Below are positions 7,294 to 13,777 of a stretch of 20,023 nt of DNA, piece by piece. The notes under the pieces were generated by a model. The model was not told the origin of the DNA. It ran no database searches and worked only from the letters and a program-made list of their open reading frames with translations. Numbering within the stretch: the stretch's first letter is position 1; every line of letters begins with the position of its first letter. The stretch comes from DASXMX01 sp036794395 (GTDB lineage Bacteria; Planctomycetota; Phycisphaerae; Tepidisphaerales; Tepidisphaeraceae), in contig DAIRGS010000117.1 in NCBI GenBank assembly GCA_036794395.1, positions 1 through 20,023 on the forward strand, written 5' to 3'. The position numbers and the translations under genes were made by a program.

Positions 7294-7614
7294 ATGAGCC
7301 CGAGGACGAGCGCAATTCCGGTTCAGCACATCGCTCTGGATGAGCGGGGCCGGGCGTACATTGACGGGACCCGGATCAAGGTCGTCGAGTTGATCGCGGT
7401 GAAAGGGGCAAACGGATGGGACGCCGATGAGCTGGCTCGCCAGTATCCGCACCTTACGTTGGCACAGATTCACGCGGCACTGTCGTACTACTATGACCAT
7501 CAGGCGGCGGTGGACGCGGAGATCGAGCGAATTGACCGGGAATATCGTGAGCATCGGGCGGCGGCCCCGGAAACACCACTCCAGAAGCGAATCAGGGGCC
7601 TTCAGGGCATGTGA
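7294..7614 (+). CDS. DUF433 family antitoxin-like protein
   Basis: A 106-residue protein with the DUF433 core: YIDGTRIKVVELIAV (about 23-37), then the helical part DELARQYPHLTLAQIHAALSYYYDH. The family is a small winged-helix-like domain typically encoded beside DUF5615 PIN-like proteins and considered a probable antitoxin. After the core comes a charged helix (AEIERIDREYREHR) that probably contacts the partner or forms a coiled coil (inference). ATG 7294 is preferred to TTG 7291 because AGAGG is five bases upstream. The stop codon directly abuts the GTG of the next gene, as expected for a co-translated pair. Autoregulation at the TATAAT just upstream is plausible but not shown. Confidence 0.88.
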   Translation: MSPRTSAIPVQHIALDERGRAYIDGTRIKVVELIAVKGANGWDADELARQYPHLTLAQIHAALSYYYDHQAAVDAEIERIDREYREHRAAAPETPLQKRIRGLQGM

Positions 7615-8001
7615 GTGGCGAATACCGGGCGCTTTCGAATCCAAGCTGCACTCTCCATGAGCATCCCTCTCTACATGGATGAACACGTTCCGCAAGGAAT
7701 AACTGATGGGCTTCGCCGGCGCGCGGTTGACGTGCTGACAGCACAGGAGGACGGGGCGGCGGGATTACCTGATCCCGACCTGCTGGATCGCGCGACTGCT
7801 CTTGGAAGAGCGCTGGTCACTTTCGATCACGATTTCGAAGAGGAGGCTGCAAGATGTCAGCAGTCAGGCAAGCCATTCGCGGGAGTCATTTATATCCTGG
7901 GACATCTCAGAATGGGGCAATGCATTGATGAACTGGAGTTGGTCAGCGCAGCGGGCGAACCGGCTGATTTGGCGAATCTCCTTCAATACATTCCGCTCTG
8001 A
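7615..8001 (+). CDS. DUF5615 PIN-like toxin-type protein
   Basis: A small PIN-like (putative RNase) protein of the DUF5615 family. Conserved acidic residues are visible in YMDEHVP and later in LVTFDHDFEEE, where TFDHDF is the family hallmark; these would coordinate Mg2+ in a ribonuclease site. From GTG 7615 it has 128 residues. From ATG 7657, where the conserved beta-strand starts, it has 114. GTG is listed because AGGG lies seven bases upstream and it abuts the DUF433 stop (TGA-GTG), whereas ATG 7657 has no ribosome binding site; the true start is unsettled. With the upstream gene it forms a probable type II toxin-antitoxin-like module. Toxic activity is inferred only. Confidence 0.86.
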   Translation: MANTGRFRIQAALSMSIPLYMDEHVPQGITDGLRRRAVDVLTAQEDGAAGLPDPDLLDRATALGRALVTFDHDFEEEAARCQQSGKPFAGVIYILGHLRMGQCIDELELVSAAGEPADLANLLQYIPL

Positions 8002-8403
8002 CACTGATGAGGTTTTTGTCGTTAGAACTTACAGAGCGATAAGAACAATTGTGGGTGGGTTTGATCGTCTTCAGCGGTTGCGCGAGTTGACCTGCAATGC
8101 CGTTCCACTTCCGGGCTCGGCTTGGATGGGAATGGCGTTACTGGCGGTATTGGGAGTGAGCCGGTCTGTGCGGGGAAAGGTTTTCATGGCGGCCTGAAGA
8201 ATTGTGGCTTGAAGGTTTTGATCCAGGCCGCTTGTTCAATTTGCAAAGTGACCGTTCGCGATTCTGGCGGGAGTGGAGCCGCAGGGGCCGCACGTGATCG
8301 TTTCGGCTGGGCATCCACCGTCTTTCGGCATTGGAGCCGAGCCTATAGTTGGTGCGGCGGCGAGTGGTTTGGTGGCCATGAGAATGATTGGCGGACAGTT
8401 TTG
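8002..8403. other. 400-nt gap upstream of rsmG
   Basis: No gene is supported. The rsmG frame stays open leftward to about 8122, but the translated extension has no family similarity and is rich in Gly, Ala and Ser. No convincing promoter, hairpin or structured RNA was recognised. Confidence 0.5.
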
Positions 8404-9111
8404 ATGAATTCTTTATGGAACGATATTGCCGGGCGGGCGAACGTGGTGTTGGGGGTGGGGCAGCACGCGTTGTTGAATCGGTATCTGGATCTGCTGGCGG
8501 CGGGGAATCAGCAGATGAACCTGACGCGGATTGAGGATCGGGCGATGGCGGAGGTCACGCATATCGGCGATGCGCTGACGCTGCTTCCTTTCCTGCCCGG
8601 CGATCCGGGGATTTCTGTGGCGGATGTGGGGAGCGGGGGCGGCGTGCCGGGGATTCCGGTGGCGATTGCACGGCCTGAAATCAAGGTGGTCTTGATCGAA
8701 TCGACCAAGAAGAAGGCGGCGTTTCTGGATCGAACGGCGCGGGAGCTTGGGTTGGGGAACGTCAGGGTGCTGGCCGAGCGCGTGGAGGATGTGGGCCGGG
8801 ATCGGGCGCTGCGGGAATCGTTTGACGTGGCGGCATGCCGGGCGGTGGCGACGATGAACTGGCTGTGCGAATGGTGCCTGCCCCTGGTGAAAAAAGGCGG
8901 AAAATTGCTTGCCATGAAGGGGCCGAAGGTATCGGAGGAGCTGCCGCTGGCGGAGCACGCGATCCGGGTGCTGGGCGGGGGCAGCCCCGATGTGAGGCCG
9001 GTGGATTTACCGGGAACGCATAGCCATGTGATTGTTGAAATTACCAAGATGGGACGCACACCCCTTTTATATCCAAGACTTGCTACAACCACGCGGGGGA
9101 AGCCGATTTAA
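8404..9111 (+). CDS. rsmG: 16S rRNA (guanine-N7)-methyltransferase RsmG
   Basis: A 235-residue SAM-dependent methyltransferase of the RsmG/GidB family. It modifies G527 of 16S rRNA in the 530 loop; loss gives low-level streptomycin resistance in other bacteria. Family marks are MNLTRI (38-43), the SAM motif VADVGSGGGVPGIPVAI (72-88), the acidic strand end LIESTKKKAAFL (97-108), AACRAVA, and KKGGKLLAMKG. Length is normal. ATG 8404 was chosen since the family begins there; GGCGGACAG upstream is a weak ribosome binding site. The usual mnmG/parA neighbours are absent. About 216 nt separate it from the csrA fusion. The last 20 residues are basic and nonconserved. Confidence 0.93.
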   Translation: MNSLWNDIAGRANVVLGVGQHALLNRYLDLLAAGNQQMNLTRIEDRAMAEVTHIGDALTLLPFLPGDPGISVADVGSGGGVPGIPVAIARPEIKVVLIESTKKKAAFLDRTARELGLGNVRVLAERVEDVGRDRALRESFDVAACRAVATMNWLCEWCLPLVKKGGKLLAMKGPKVSEELPLAEHAIRVLGGGSPDVRPVDLPGTHSHVIVEITKMGRTPLLYPRLATTTRGKPI

Positions 9112-9327
9112 GGGAATGGGGCAAGTCGGGAGGAACGGGGGTTTGGGGCACCGCCGGCCTGTTGATAAGTCCTTGGCCAGCGTCCGATAAGGGAAAGCCT
9201 ACCCAGACTTTCGACGTTGCGAGCTGCGGGATTATGAGACTAACATTTCCCCACCACCGGCGTTGTGCAATTGCCTACAATTGTGCAACTCGTACTGAAG
9301 GCGCCCGCTCGCCGCGGGAGTTTGGCT

Positions 9328-10011
9328 ATGCTGGTTTTATCGCGGCAAAAAGATCAGAGCATCGTGATTGGGGACGATGTTGTCGTCACGGTGGTGGACA
9401 TTCGTGGTGACAAAGTGCGGCTCGGAATCAATGCGCCGCGCTCGGTGAGCGTGCATCGCAAGGAAATCTACAATCTGGTGAAAGAGAAGAACCAGGCGGC
9501 CAATGCGGCGGCTTCGGCGCCGCCGGTGGATCATTCGGCTGCGGGGGAAAATGGGAACGCGAGCCATGTGGGAAATGGGGTGGATCCTTTCCTGCGGGCG
9601 GCGATCGATGAGGCGCGGGTGGGATTGTCGGAAGGTGGGTTGCCGATCGGATCGGTGCTGGTGCGCGGGGGAAAGATCATCGGGCGCGGGCACAATCGGC
9701 GCGTGCAGAAGAATGACCCAATGGCGCACGCCGAGATCGACTGTTTGAGCAATGCGGGCCGGCAGACCAGTTACAAGGACACGGTGCTGTATTCGACATT
9801 AATGCCTTGCCACTTGTGCAGCGGGGCGATCGTGCAATTTGGGATTCCGCGGGTAATCGTGGGGGAATCGGCGAATTTTGGCGGGGCGCCGGATTTTCTC
9901 AAGGCGCACGGGGTAGAATGCAGGGACCTTCATGACCCCGACTGCACGAAGATGATGTCGGAGTTCATCCGGTCGCATGCGGATCTGTGGCATGAGGACA
10001 TTGGGAAGTAA
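9328..10011 (+). CDS. CsrA-cytosine deaminase fusion protein
   Basis: One uninterrupted 227-residue frame joins two complete domains. Residues 1-55 are CsrA/RsmE, the post-transcriptional RNA-binding regulator: MLVLSRQKDQSIVIGDD, RLGINAPRSV and VHRKEIY, including the RNA-contacting Arg44. A linker of about 30 Ala/Gly/Asn-rich residues follows. Residues 86-227 match yeast-type cytosine deaminase (Fcy1), which converts cytosine to uracil: GHN (121-123), zinc and catalytic HAE (H134, E136), PCHLC (C161, C164), NF (183-184) and the C-terminal lid WHEDIG (221-226). The pocket residues favour free cytosine over tRNA. ATG 9328 has GGGAG seven bases upstream and is the canonical CsrA start. An internal GTG at about 9580 could make the deaminase alone. 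I know of no such fusion. Confidence 0.9.
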   Translation: MLVLSRQKDQSIVIGDDVVVTVVDIRGDKVRLGINAPRSVSVHRKEIYNLVKEKNQAANAAASAPPVDHSAAGENGNASHVGNGVDPFLRAAIDEARVGLSEGGLPIGSVLVRGGKIIGRGHNRRVQKNDPMAHAEIDCLSNAGRQTSYKDTVLYSTLMPCHLCSGAIVQFGIPRVIVGESANFGGAPDFLKAHGVECRDLHDPDCTKMMSEFIRSHADLWHEDIGK

Positions 10012-10069
10012 GGATCGGGTTCGTCGGAACTCTGTTCCTCATTCAAATTCGATTTCAAGAATATGAAAT

Positions 10070-10137
10070 TGGCGTGGTCGCTTCAGCGACCATGTTTTTT
10101 TGGGTCGGAAGACAGGGTCGCTGAAGCGACCACGCCA
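10070..10137. repeat. REP/BIME-like perfect 22-bp inverted repeat
   Basis: Arm 10070-10091 (core gtggtcgcttcagcgacc) and its exact reverse complement at 10116-10137 enclose 24 nt. Each arm is itself near-palindromic (ggtcgct-tc-agcgacc), so two small hairpins or one long one can form. This is the architecture of bacterial interspersed mosaic elements. There is no gene on either side within 58 nt on the left and 170 nt on the right. Confidence 0.8.
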
Positions 10138-10308
10138 GGCACAGTCTGAATTAATGATTGTATCTAATTGAATCACACTTTTTGAGAACTTTTCTAATTT
10201 GCAAAATTGCACGTTGCTTGAAATTGCGGGTGCGTTTTATGCTTTGGGGCGAGTGGTGGGGATTTGAGTTGATTCGCGAAGCCGCAAGCGGCTGGTTGTG
10301 AGGACAAG

Positions 10309-10575
10309 ATGGTAGCCCAGGCATCTCGAAAAGAACGCTGCGCCCGTTGTGGGCTGGTGATTAGTGGGCGTCGCACACCGTTTGTTTGGCATGACAACGT
10401 GGTGTGTGAGCATTGTCACGGGAAGCTTCGGGCGATTGAGCCGGCGATGGCATTGTGTGCGGGGGCGAGGCCGGTGTTGCGTTTTGCCCGGGGCGGGCGG
10501 GGGAACGAGCCTTCCGCGCCACGAATGGGGCGGTGGATGGCGACGGTTCGGCGGACGTTCTCGCATTTGATGTGA
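10309..10575 (+). CDS. Small double-CxxC zinc-binding protein
   Basis: An 88-residue protein of unknown function. Its N-terminal half has two CxxC knuckles, CARC (C11, C14) and CEHC (C33, C36), 18 residues apart with histidines nearby (H28, H35, H37), consistent with one structural zinc site of ribbon or treble-clef type. The C-terminal half is basic (ARPVLRFARGGRGNE; RMGRWMATVRRTFSH) and could bind nucleic acid, which is inference. GAGGA sits four to five bases before ATG 10309, a good ribosome binding site and the main reason to accept the gene. No operon partner; no promoter recognised. Confidence 0.68.
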   Translation: MVAQASRKERCARCGLVISGRRTPFVWHDNVVCEHCHGKLRAIEPAMALCAGARPVLRFARGGRGNEPSAPRMGRWMATVRRTFSHLM

Positions 10576-10744
10576 GCAATCCGGTTCCGGCGGTCCTGGC
10601 GTTACATCGGGTAGCGGGGAACGGCCGATAACTCGTGTTGTGCGAAAGATATAGCGTTCTGTCGCCTGCGCAAGGCTGGCGCGGGATCTTGCCGGTGGAT
10701 ACCTATAATAGATGAGTTCGGGAACAGTCGTGGGAAAGTATTGA

Positions 10745-10773
10745 TTGACAGGCCTCGGAACGTAATTGATAAC
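10745..10773 (+). promoter_or_regulatory. Sigma-70-type promoter for the 201-residue gene
   Basis: A perfect TTGACA (10745-10750) is followed after 17 bp by GATAAC (10768-10773). The predicted start is near 10780, leaving a leader of about 67 nt before ATG 10847. A TATAAT at 10704-10709 lies upstream without a matching -35. Confidence 0.55.
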
Positions 10774-10846
10774 AAGGTTGCCGCACCGTCGCCAAACGGT
10801 CAATCGCCGCCGCCATGACGTGTGAGGGGTCAAGGAGAGAACTAAC

Positions 10847-11452
10847 ATGGATGAACTTCAACAAGCAGTCGCAAAACTACGGACATTATCGCCGAAACTG
10901 AATTCGGCCGTTGAGCAGGCTCAGCGGGTTGTGCTTCAGGTGGAGCATTTCTTGGCGCATGAATGCCAGTTGGCCGTGCAGGCGGATGTGCCTGTGGCGT
11001 ACAACGACAAGGGCATTGCCGTCACGTTGCTTCGGTATGGTCGCGTGAATGGCAAGTTCCATATCGCGCTGACGCAGACCGATGGCGATGCGCGGTTCGT
11101 GTCGCGAGCCTGGGTGGATTGCGATCGGAACGAAAAGCTTGCAAGCTTCCCGGCGCTACCGCGGCTGCTCCTGGCGGTGACCAAGGCGGTCGAGAGCCAG
11201 ATCAACTCGACCAGCGCGACGACGCATACGGTGTCGAGCCTGATGTCGGCGCTGGACGGCTGCGGGATTCCGATCGAAGAAGCGAGGCCGGGCGATTCAA
11301 AGCTCGAATTGCTGATGCGGCCGGAAGAGGCGCTTGCGGCCCAGATCGGCACACGGCCTCAGCCGCGGCAACAGCAGCATGCACTGCCCAAGGCCAATCC
11401 CGATCACGCGGCCCGTCGGGCGCCGCGCAAGGATGAGGCGAAAGTCGGATAA
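10847..11452 (+). CDS. Hypothetical protein, 201 residues
   Basis: I do not recognise a family. The gene is well supported: AAGGAGAG precedes ATG 10847 by eight bases, a TTGACA/GATAAC promoter lies upstream and a clear intrinsic terminator downstream, so it is a complete single-gene unit. Residues 1-40 are predicted helical (DELQQAVAKLRTLSPKLNSAVEQAQRVV). The middle (48-115) looks alpha/beta, with VAYNDKGIAVTLLRYGRVNGKFHIAL and DARFVSRAWVDCDR. A further helical part (110-165) contains SSLMSALDGCGIP. The last 35 residues are basic and disordered (PQPRQQQHALPK, RRAPRKDE). No signal peptide or membrane segment was found, so it is presumably cytosolic. Confidence 0.8.
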   Translation: MDELQQAVAKLRTLSPKLNSAVEQAQRVVLQVEHFLAHECQLAVQADVPVAYNDKGIAVTLLRYGRVNGKFHIALTQTDGDARFVSRAWVDCDRNEKLASFPALPRLLLAVTKAVESQINSTSATTHTVSSLMSALDGCGIPIEEARPGDSKLELLMRPEEALAAQIGTRPQPRQQQHALPKANPDHAARRAPRKDEAKVG

Positions 11453-11480
11453 GTTAATTTCAAATTCAGTCGAAACGAAG

Positions 11481-11522
11481 AACGCCTCGGACGCTCTACA
11501 AAGAGATCCGGGGCGTTTTTTG
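11481..11522 (+). terminator. Intrinsic terminator after the 201-residue gene
   Basis: AACGCCTCGGA (11481-11491) pairs with TCCGGGGCGTT (11507-11517), 11 bp with one G-T wobble. An inner CTCT/AGAG extension leaves a small acaa loop. The stem runs directly into a T-run. It lies about 30 nt after the stop. Confidence 0.85.
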
Positions 11523-11570
11523 TTTTCGGGATTTGGTGACGGAGAACGGGAGAGGTTCATTAGGGAGGCA

Positions 11571-11730
11571 AGAAGACGCGAAGAAAACAACGGATTAAGC
11601 ACAGAGGGCACAGAGAACACAGAGGGCACAGAGAAAAGTCATACAAGAGATTTAGCCGCAGATGGCGCAGATGAAAATGCAGGCTTTGTCTTTGTGTTAT
11701 CTGCGAGCATCTGCGGAATCTGCGGTTAAA
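11571..11730. repeat. Composite hairpin repeat, second copy (inverted relative to 1-190)
   Basis: Blocks in order: aagaagacgcgaagaa, cacagagggcacagagaa twice, then ccgcagatggcgcagat (11656-11672) with inverted partners atctgcgagcatctgcgg (from 11699) and aatctgcggttaaa. The minus strand of 1-190 shows the same block order and a shared loop (gatgaaa-tgcrgg-tttgtcttt-atctgcgagc). This is evidence of a dispersed element rather than chance. Confidence 0.75.
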
Positions 11731-11769
11731 ACTTCTTTCGCGTAGTTTTACCCGTAGAAGAAATGGAAC

Positions 11770-11830
11770 CGCGGATTTCACGGATGACGCGGATGGGAAA
11801 TAAGATTTCTGAGCATCCGTGTAATTCGCG
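11770..11830. repeat. Cacggatt-type inverted repeat
   Basis: cgcggatttcacggatg (11770-11786) is the reverse complement of catccgtgtaattcgcg (11814-11830) at 15 of 17 positions. It is the same type as the perfect hairpin at 18566-18641. It sits between the composite repeat and the 3' end of the phosphoesterase gene; no T-run follows. Confidence 0.65.
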
Positions 11831-11898
11831 ATCCAACCAATGCGCGATAAAGCCCGCGTGCGCTTCGCGGATTGGAGGCGTTAGCCAAGACCGGCGAA

Positions 11899-12885
11899 TC
11901 AGGTAATGAGGACGCTGCTGAAGGTGGGCGGGGTTGAGGTTTGAGTGTTTCGGACGTGGGTCGGAGTTTTGTGGTGTTTGGGTTTGTGGACGGGTTTTGA
12001 TTTTGCGTTGGTGATTGGGGTCGATTGCTTGAAGATCTGGGTGATGGGTGTGGCGGAGGCGGCGCTGCCGATGGGTGGGAGGCCGTACATGTCTTCGAGG
12101 GTGCGTAAAATGTTTTCCTGGGTGATGGGCTGGGTGTAGTGGCCGGGCTTGACCATGGGGCCGTAGAAGAGGGTTGGGATTCGATCATTGGCCGCGTGGC
12201 TTTCGTCCCAGGTGACGATGAGCAGGCTGTTGTGCTTCATTGCCCAATCGGCGTAGGGCTCGACATTTGATTGGAACCACTCATCGGCGGTATTCACCGA
12301 ACCACTGTGCATGTTGTGGACTTGATCGGGAATGATGTAGGAGACGGTGGGAAGGGAACTCAATTTGTCGTCCGGGAAGCGCTCGAAGGGTTGGGCATTG
12401 GAGCGTGGGAAATTGGAAAATGGCAGCCATGGATTGTGTGTGGTGGAGTAGTCGCCCACACTACCACCGGTATAACCGACGCTGGGGAGGCCCTGGGCAT
12501 AACCGGCGAAACTCAGGCCGGCATCGGTCAACTCACTGGCAATGTTGGGAGCGGTGGGAGAAATGGCTTGCTTGCCGATGGGTTTCAGGCCGGAGAAGAG
12601 GGCCTGATAGTCGACGGCGTTTGTATTGCCAACCGAATGGGCGTGGGTGAATGAAGCACTGGCAGTTTCGAGGTTGCGAAGATTTGGGTACCAGGTCGGA
12701 AGCCCGGGGGTAATCACGGGCCAGAGTTGAAGTGCACTGGCCGGGGGCGGGGCGAACAATTGACTGTAGGAATGGTCTTCCTCGATGAGGACGACGACGT
12801 GGTCGGGGCGAGGCAAGGCGGCGGCCGACTGGACGAGACGTTGCTCAAGTGCTTCGATCAGAGCGGTACGACGAGAGATCTTCAA
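11899..12885 (-). CDS. Secreted phosphoesterase (PF04185-like), LEPR-XLL-type N-terminus
   Basis: A 328-residue enzyme resembling the phosphoesterase family that contains acid phosphatase AcpA and phospholipase C. Metal-site regions are HVVVLIEEDHSYSQLF (29-44, usually EEN-HSYD), VSYIIPDQVHNMH and LLIVTWDES. The substrate is unknown. The N-terminus KISRRTALIEALEQRLVQS resembles the planctomycete LEPR-XLL export-associated segment (ALEQRLVQS at 12-20) rather than a classical hydrophobic signal peptide, so it is probably extracytoplasmic. The start is TTG 12885, supported by GGAG seven bases upstream; there is no better in-frame start. The last 55 residues are Lys/His/Thr/Pro-rich and disordered. 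It is a single gene flanked by repeats. Confidence 0.82.
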   Translation of the reverse strand: MKISRRTALIEALEQRLVQSAAALPRPDHVVVLIEEDHSYSQLFAPPPASALQLWPVITPGLPTWYPNLRNLETASASFTHAHSVGNTNAVDYQALFSGLKPIGKQAISPTAPNIASELTDAGLSFAGYAQGLPSVGYTGGSVGDYSTTHNPWLPFSNFPRSNAQPFERFPDDKLSSLPTVSYIIPDQVHNMHSGSVNTADEWFQSNVEPYADWAMKHNSLLIVTWDESHAANDRIPTLFYGPMVKPGHYTQPITQENILRTLEDMYGLPPIGSAASATPITQIFKQSTPITNAKSKPVHKPKHHKTPTHVRNTQTSTPPTFSSVLIT

Positions 12886-13318
12886 AGTATTTCTCCGGGT
12901 TGGGAGGACTTATCGCGATGTTGGAGACGCAGTTCGCGTGCAGCGGCAACTTCTTCCAGATTCTCGAAAAATGGGATTGATGGAACGAGCGCCGAAGATG
13001 GAACACGCGGAGGCACTCACGGTTTTGCAAGCTACAAGCCTCCGCCACCGAGCAACGGACTCGTCGGTGCGTGCGGTAAAGATTGACTATAACGACGAAA
13101 GAGTATTTCCGCGATGTAGCGAAGCTCGTCGATGCAATGCAGAAGAAGCCAAACACCGAATAATCGTACGCCGATTTCGAACCATTCGCGCTGCTTCATG
13201 TGTCGATCGTAAATGCGTGGAATCTTCTAGACAATCGGCGAAACGACCATGGCAGATTCGAATGACGTTCGACTGCCGGTGGCAGGCGGCATCATGAATA
13301 CATCTGGTTGAAGCGGTT
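12886..13318. other. 430-nt gap upstream of the phosphoesterase
   Basis: I see no gene. A rightward frame (12785-13297) overlaps the phosphoesterase start antisense, lacks a ribosome binding site and has a composition typical of a shadow frame. No clear promoter hexamers for the leftward gene were identified. Confidence 0.5.
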
Positions 13319-13457
13319 TTAGCCGCAGATGACGCAGATGGCCGCAGATGAAGAGAAATGGAAAGCAAAAGATCATTTCAAGTCGCGGTCGCCATCCAAG
13401 GTTTATCCATGTGATTTCTTGCCTTTATCTGCGGCCATCTGCGTTATCTGCGGCTAA
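13319..13457. repeat. Cgcagatg-type hairpin repeat, 34-bp arms
   Basis: Arm 13319-13352 (ttagccgcagatgacgcag onward) and arm 13424-13457 are reverse complements at 32 of 34 positions, around a 71-nt loop. It lies next to the emrB 3'-end remnant, just as the repeat at 14830-14902 lies next to the intact emrB 3' end. Confidence 0.8.
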
Positions 13458-13482
13458 CTTTTTTGGGGATTTGGCGGGTCGC

Positions 13483-13523
13483 TTAGTGCATGCCCATCGC
13501 TCCGCGACCGCCGGTGGGTTTCA
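13483..13523 (-). pseudogene. Remnant of an emrB-like 3' end
   Basis: On the minus strand this encodes LKPTGGRGAMGMH followed by TAA. The intact efflux gene at 15004-16623 ends LKPTRGRGAMGMH followed by TGA. DNA identity over 39 nt is 35 of 39, with different stop codons, so this is a diverged second copy and not an assembly echo. Similarity stops where the gtttgtgacgggg tandem repeats begin, implying truncation or replacement by that array. Confidence 0.7.
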
Positions 13524-13524
13524 G

Positions 13525-13581
13525 GTTTGTGACGGGGTCGGTTTGTGACGGGGGGTTTGTGACGGGGGGTTTGTGACGGGG
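13525..13581 (+). repeat. Four tandem copies of gtttgtgacgggg
   Basis: The 13-mer gtttgtgacgggg starts at 13525, 13541, 13555 and 13569, with one to three extra bases between copies. It abuts the truncated emrB remnant on the left and merges into the inverted repeat on the right. Confidence 0.85.
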
Positions 13582-13637
13582 TCGTATCTTGACATTTGAC
13601 ATATTCGGCATTTTGTCAAATGTCACAATACGACCCC
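13578..13637. repeat. REP/MITE-like inverted repeat (ggggtcgtat...tgacatttgaca)
   Basis: Arm 13578-13601 and arm 13614-13637 are 24 nt each and reverse-complementary at 22 positions, with a 12-nt loop. From memory, ggggtcg...tgacatttgac palindromes accompany REP-associated tyrosine transposases in planctomycete-like genomes. No transposase gene is present here, so it would be a non-autonomous copy. Confidence 0.75.
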
Positions 13638-13647
13638 ACTCGGGCCT

Positions 13648-13777
13648 GTTTGTCAAATGTCAAGCAATTGGACCGTTTGTCAAATGTCAAGATCCGACCC
13701 CAATTGGAGACGCTGTTTGTCAAATGTCAAGATCCGACCCCAATTGGACCCCAATTGGAGACTCGACCCCAATTGGA
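13648..13777 (+). repeat. Direct repeats of half-REP units
   Basis: gtttgtcaaatgtcaag occurs at 13648, 13675 and 13715. The latter two belong to a 34-nt identical unit with 40-bp period (13675-13708 and 13715-13748). ccccaattgga occurs at 13698, 13738, 13749 and 13767. The array ends one base before the hydrolase stop codon. It looks like repeated partial duplication of one arm of the neighbouring inverted repeat. Confidence 0.85.

Noticed and set aside
8122..8403. 94-residue N-terminal extension of RsmG
   Set aside because: The RsmG family starts at about ATG 8404; the extension is low-complexity with no homologous region.
9265..9327. Longer CsrA start 21 codons upstream
   Set aside because: The CsrA fold begins exactly at MLVLSR, where GGGAG gives a good ribosome binding site; the extension has no similarity or binding site.
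9328..10011. CsrA fusion as a dedicated RNA-editing enzyme or TadA homologue
   Set aside because: Residues equivalent to the Fcy1 cytosine pocket (N123, F184, W221, D224) and the C-terminal lid are retained, favouring free cytosine. RNA editing stays a speculation only.
12785..13297. Rightward 170-codon frame upstream of the phosphoesterase
   Set aside because: Overlaps the phosphoesterase start antisense, has a shadow-type composition and no ribosome binding site.
13525..13777. Possible CRISPR array
   Set aside because: Units are 11-34 nt with variable and very short intervals, spacers are absent or themselves repeats, and no cas gene is present.
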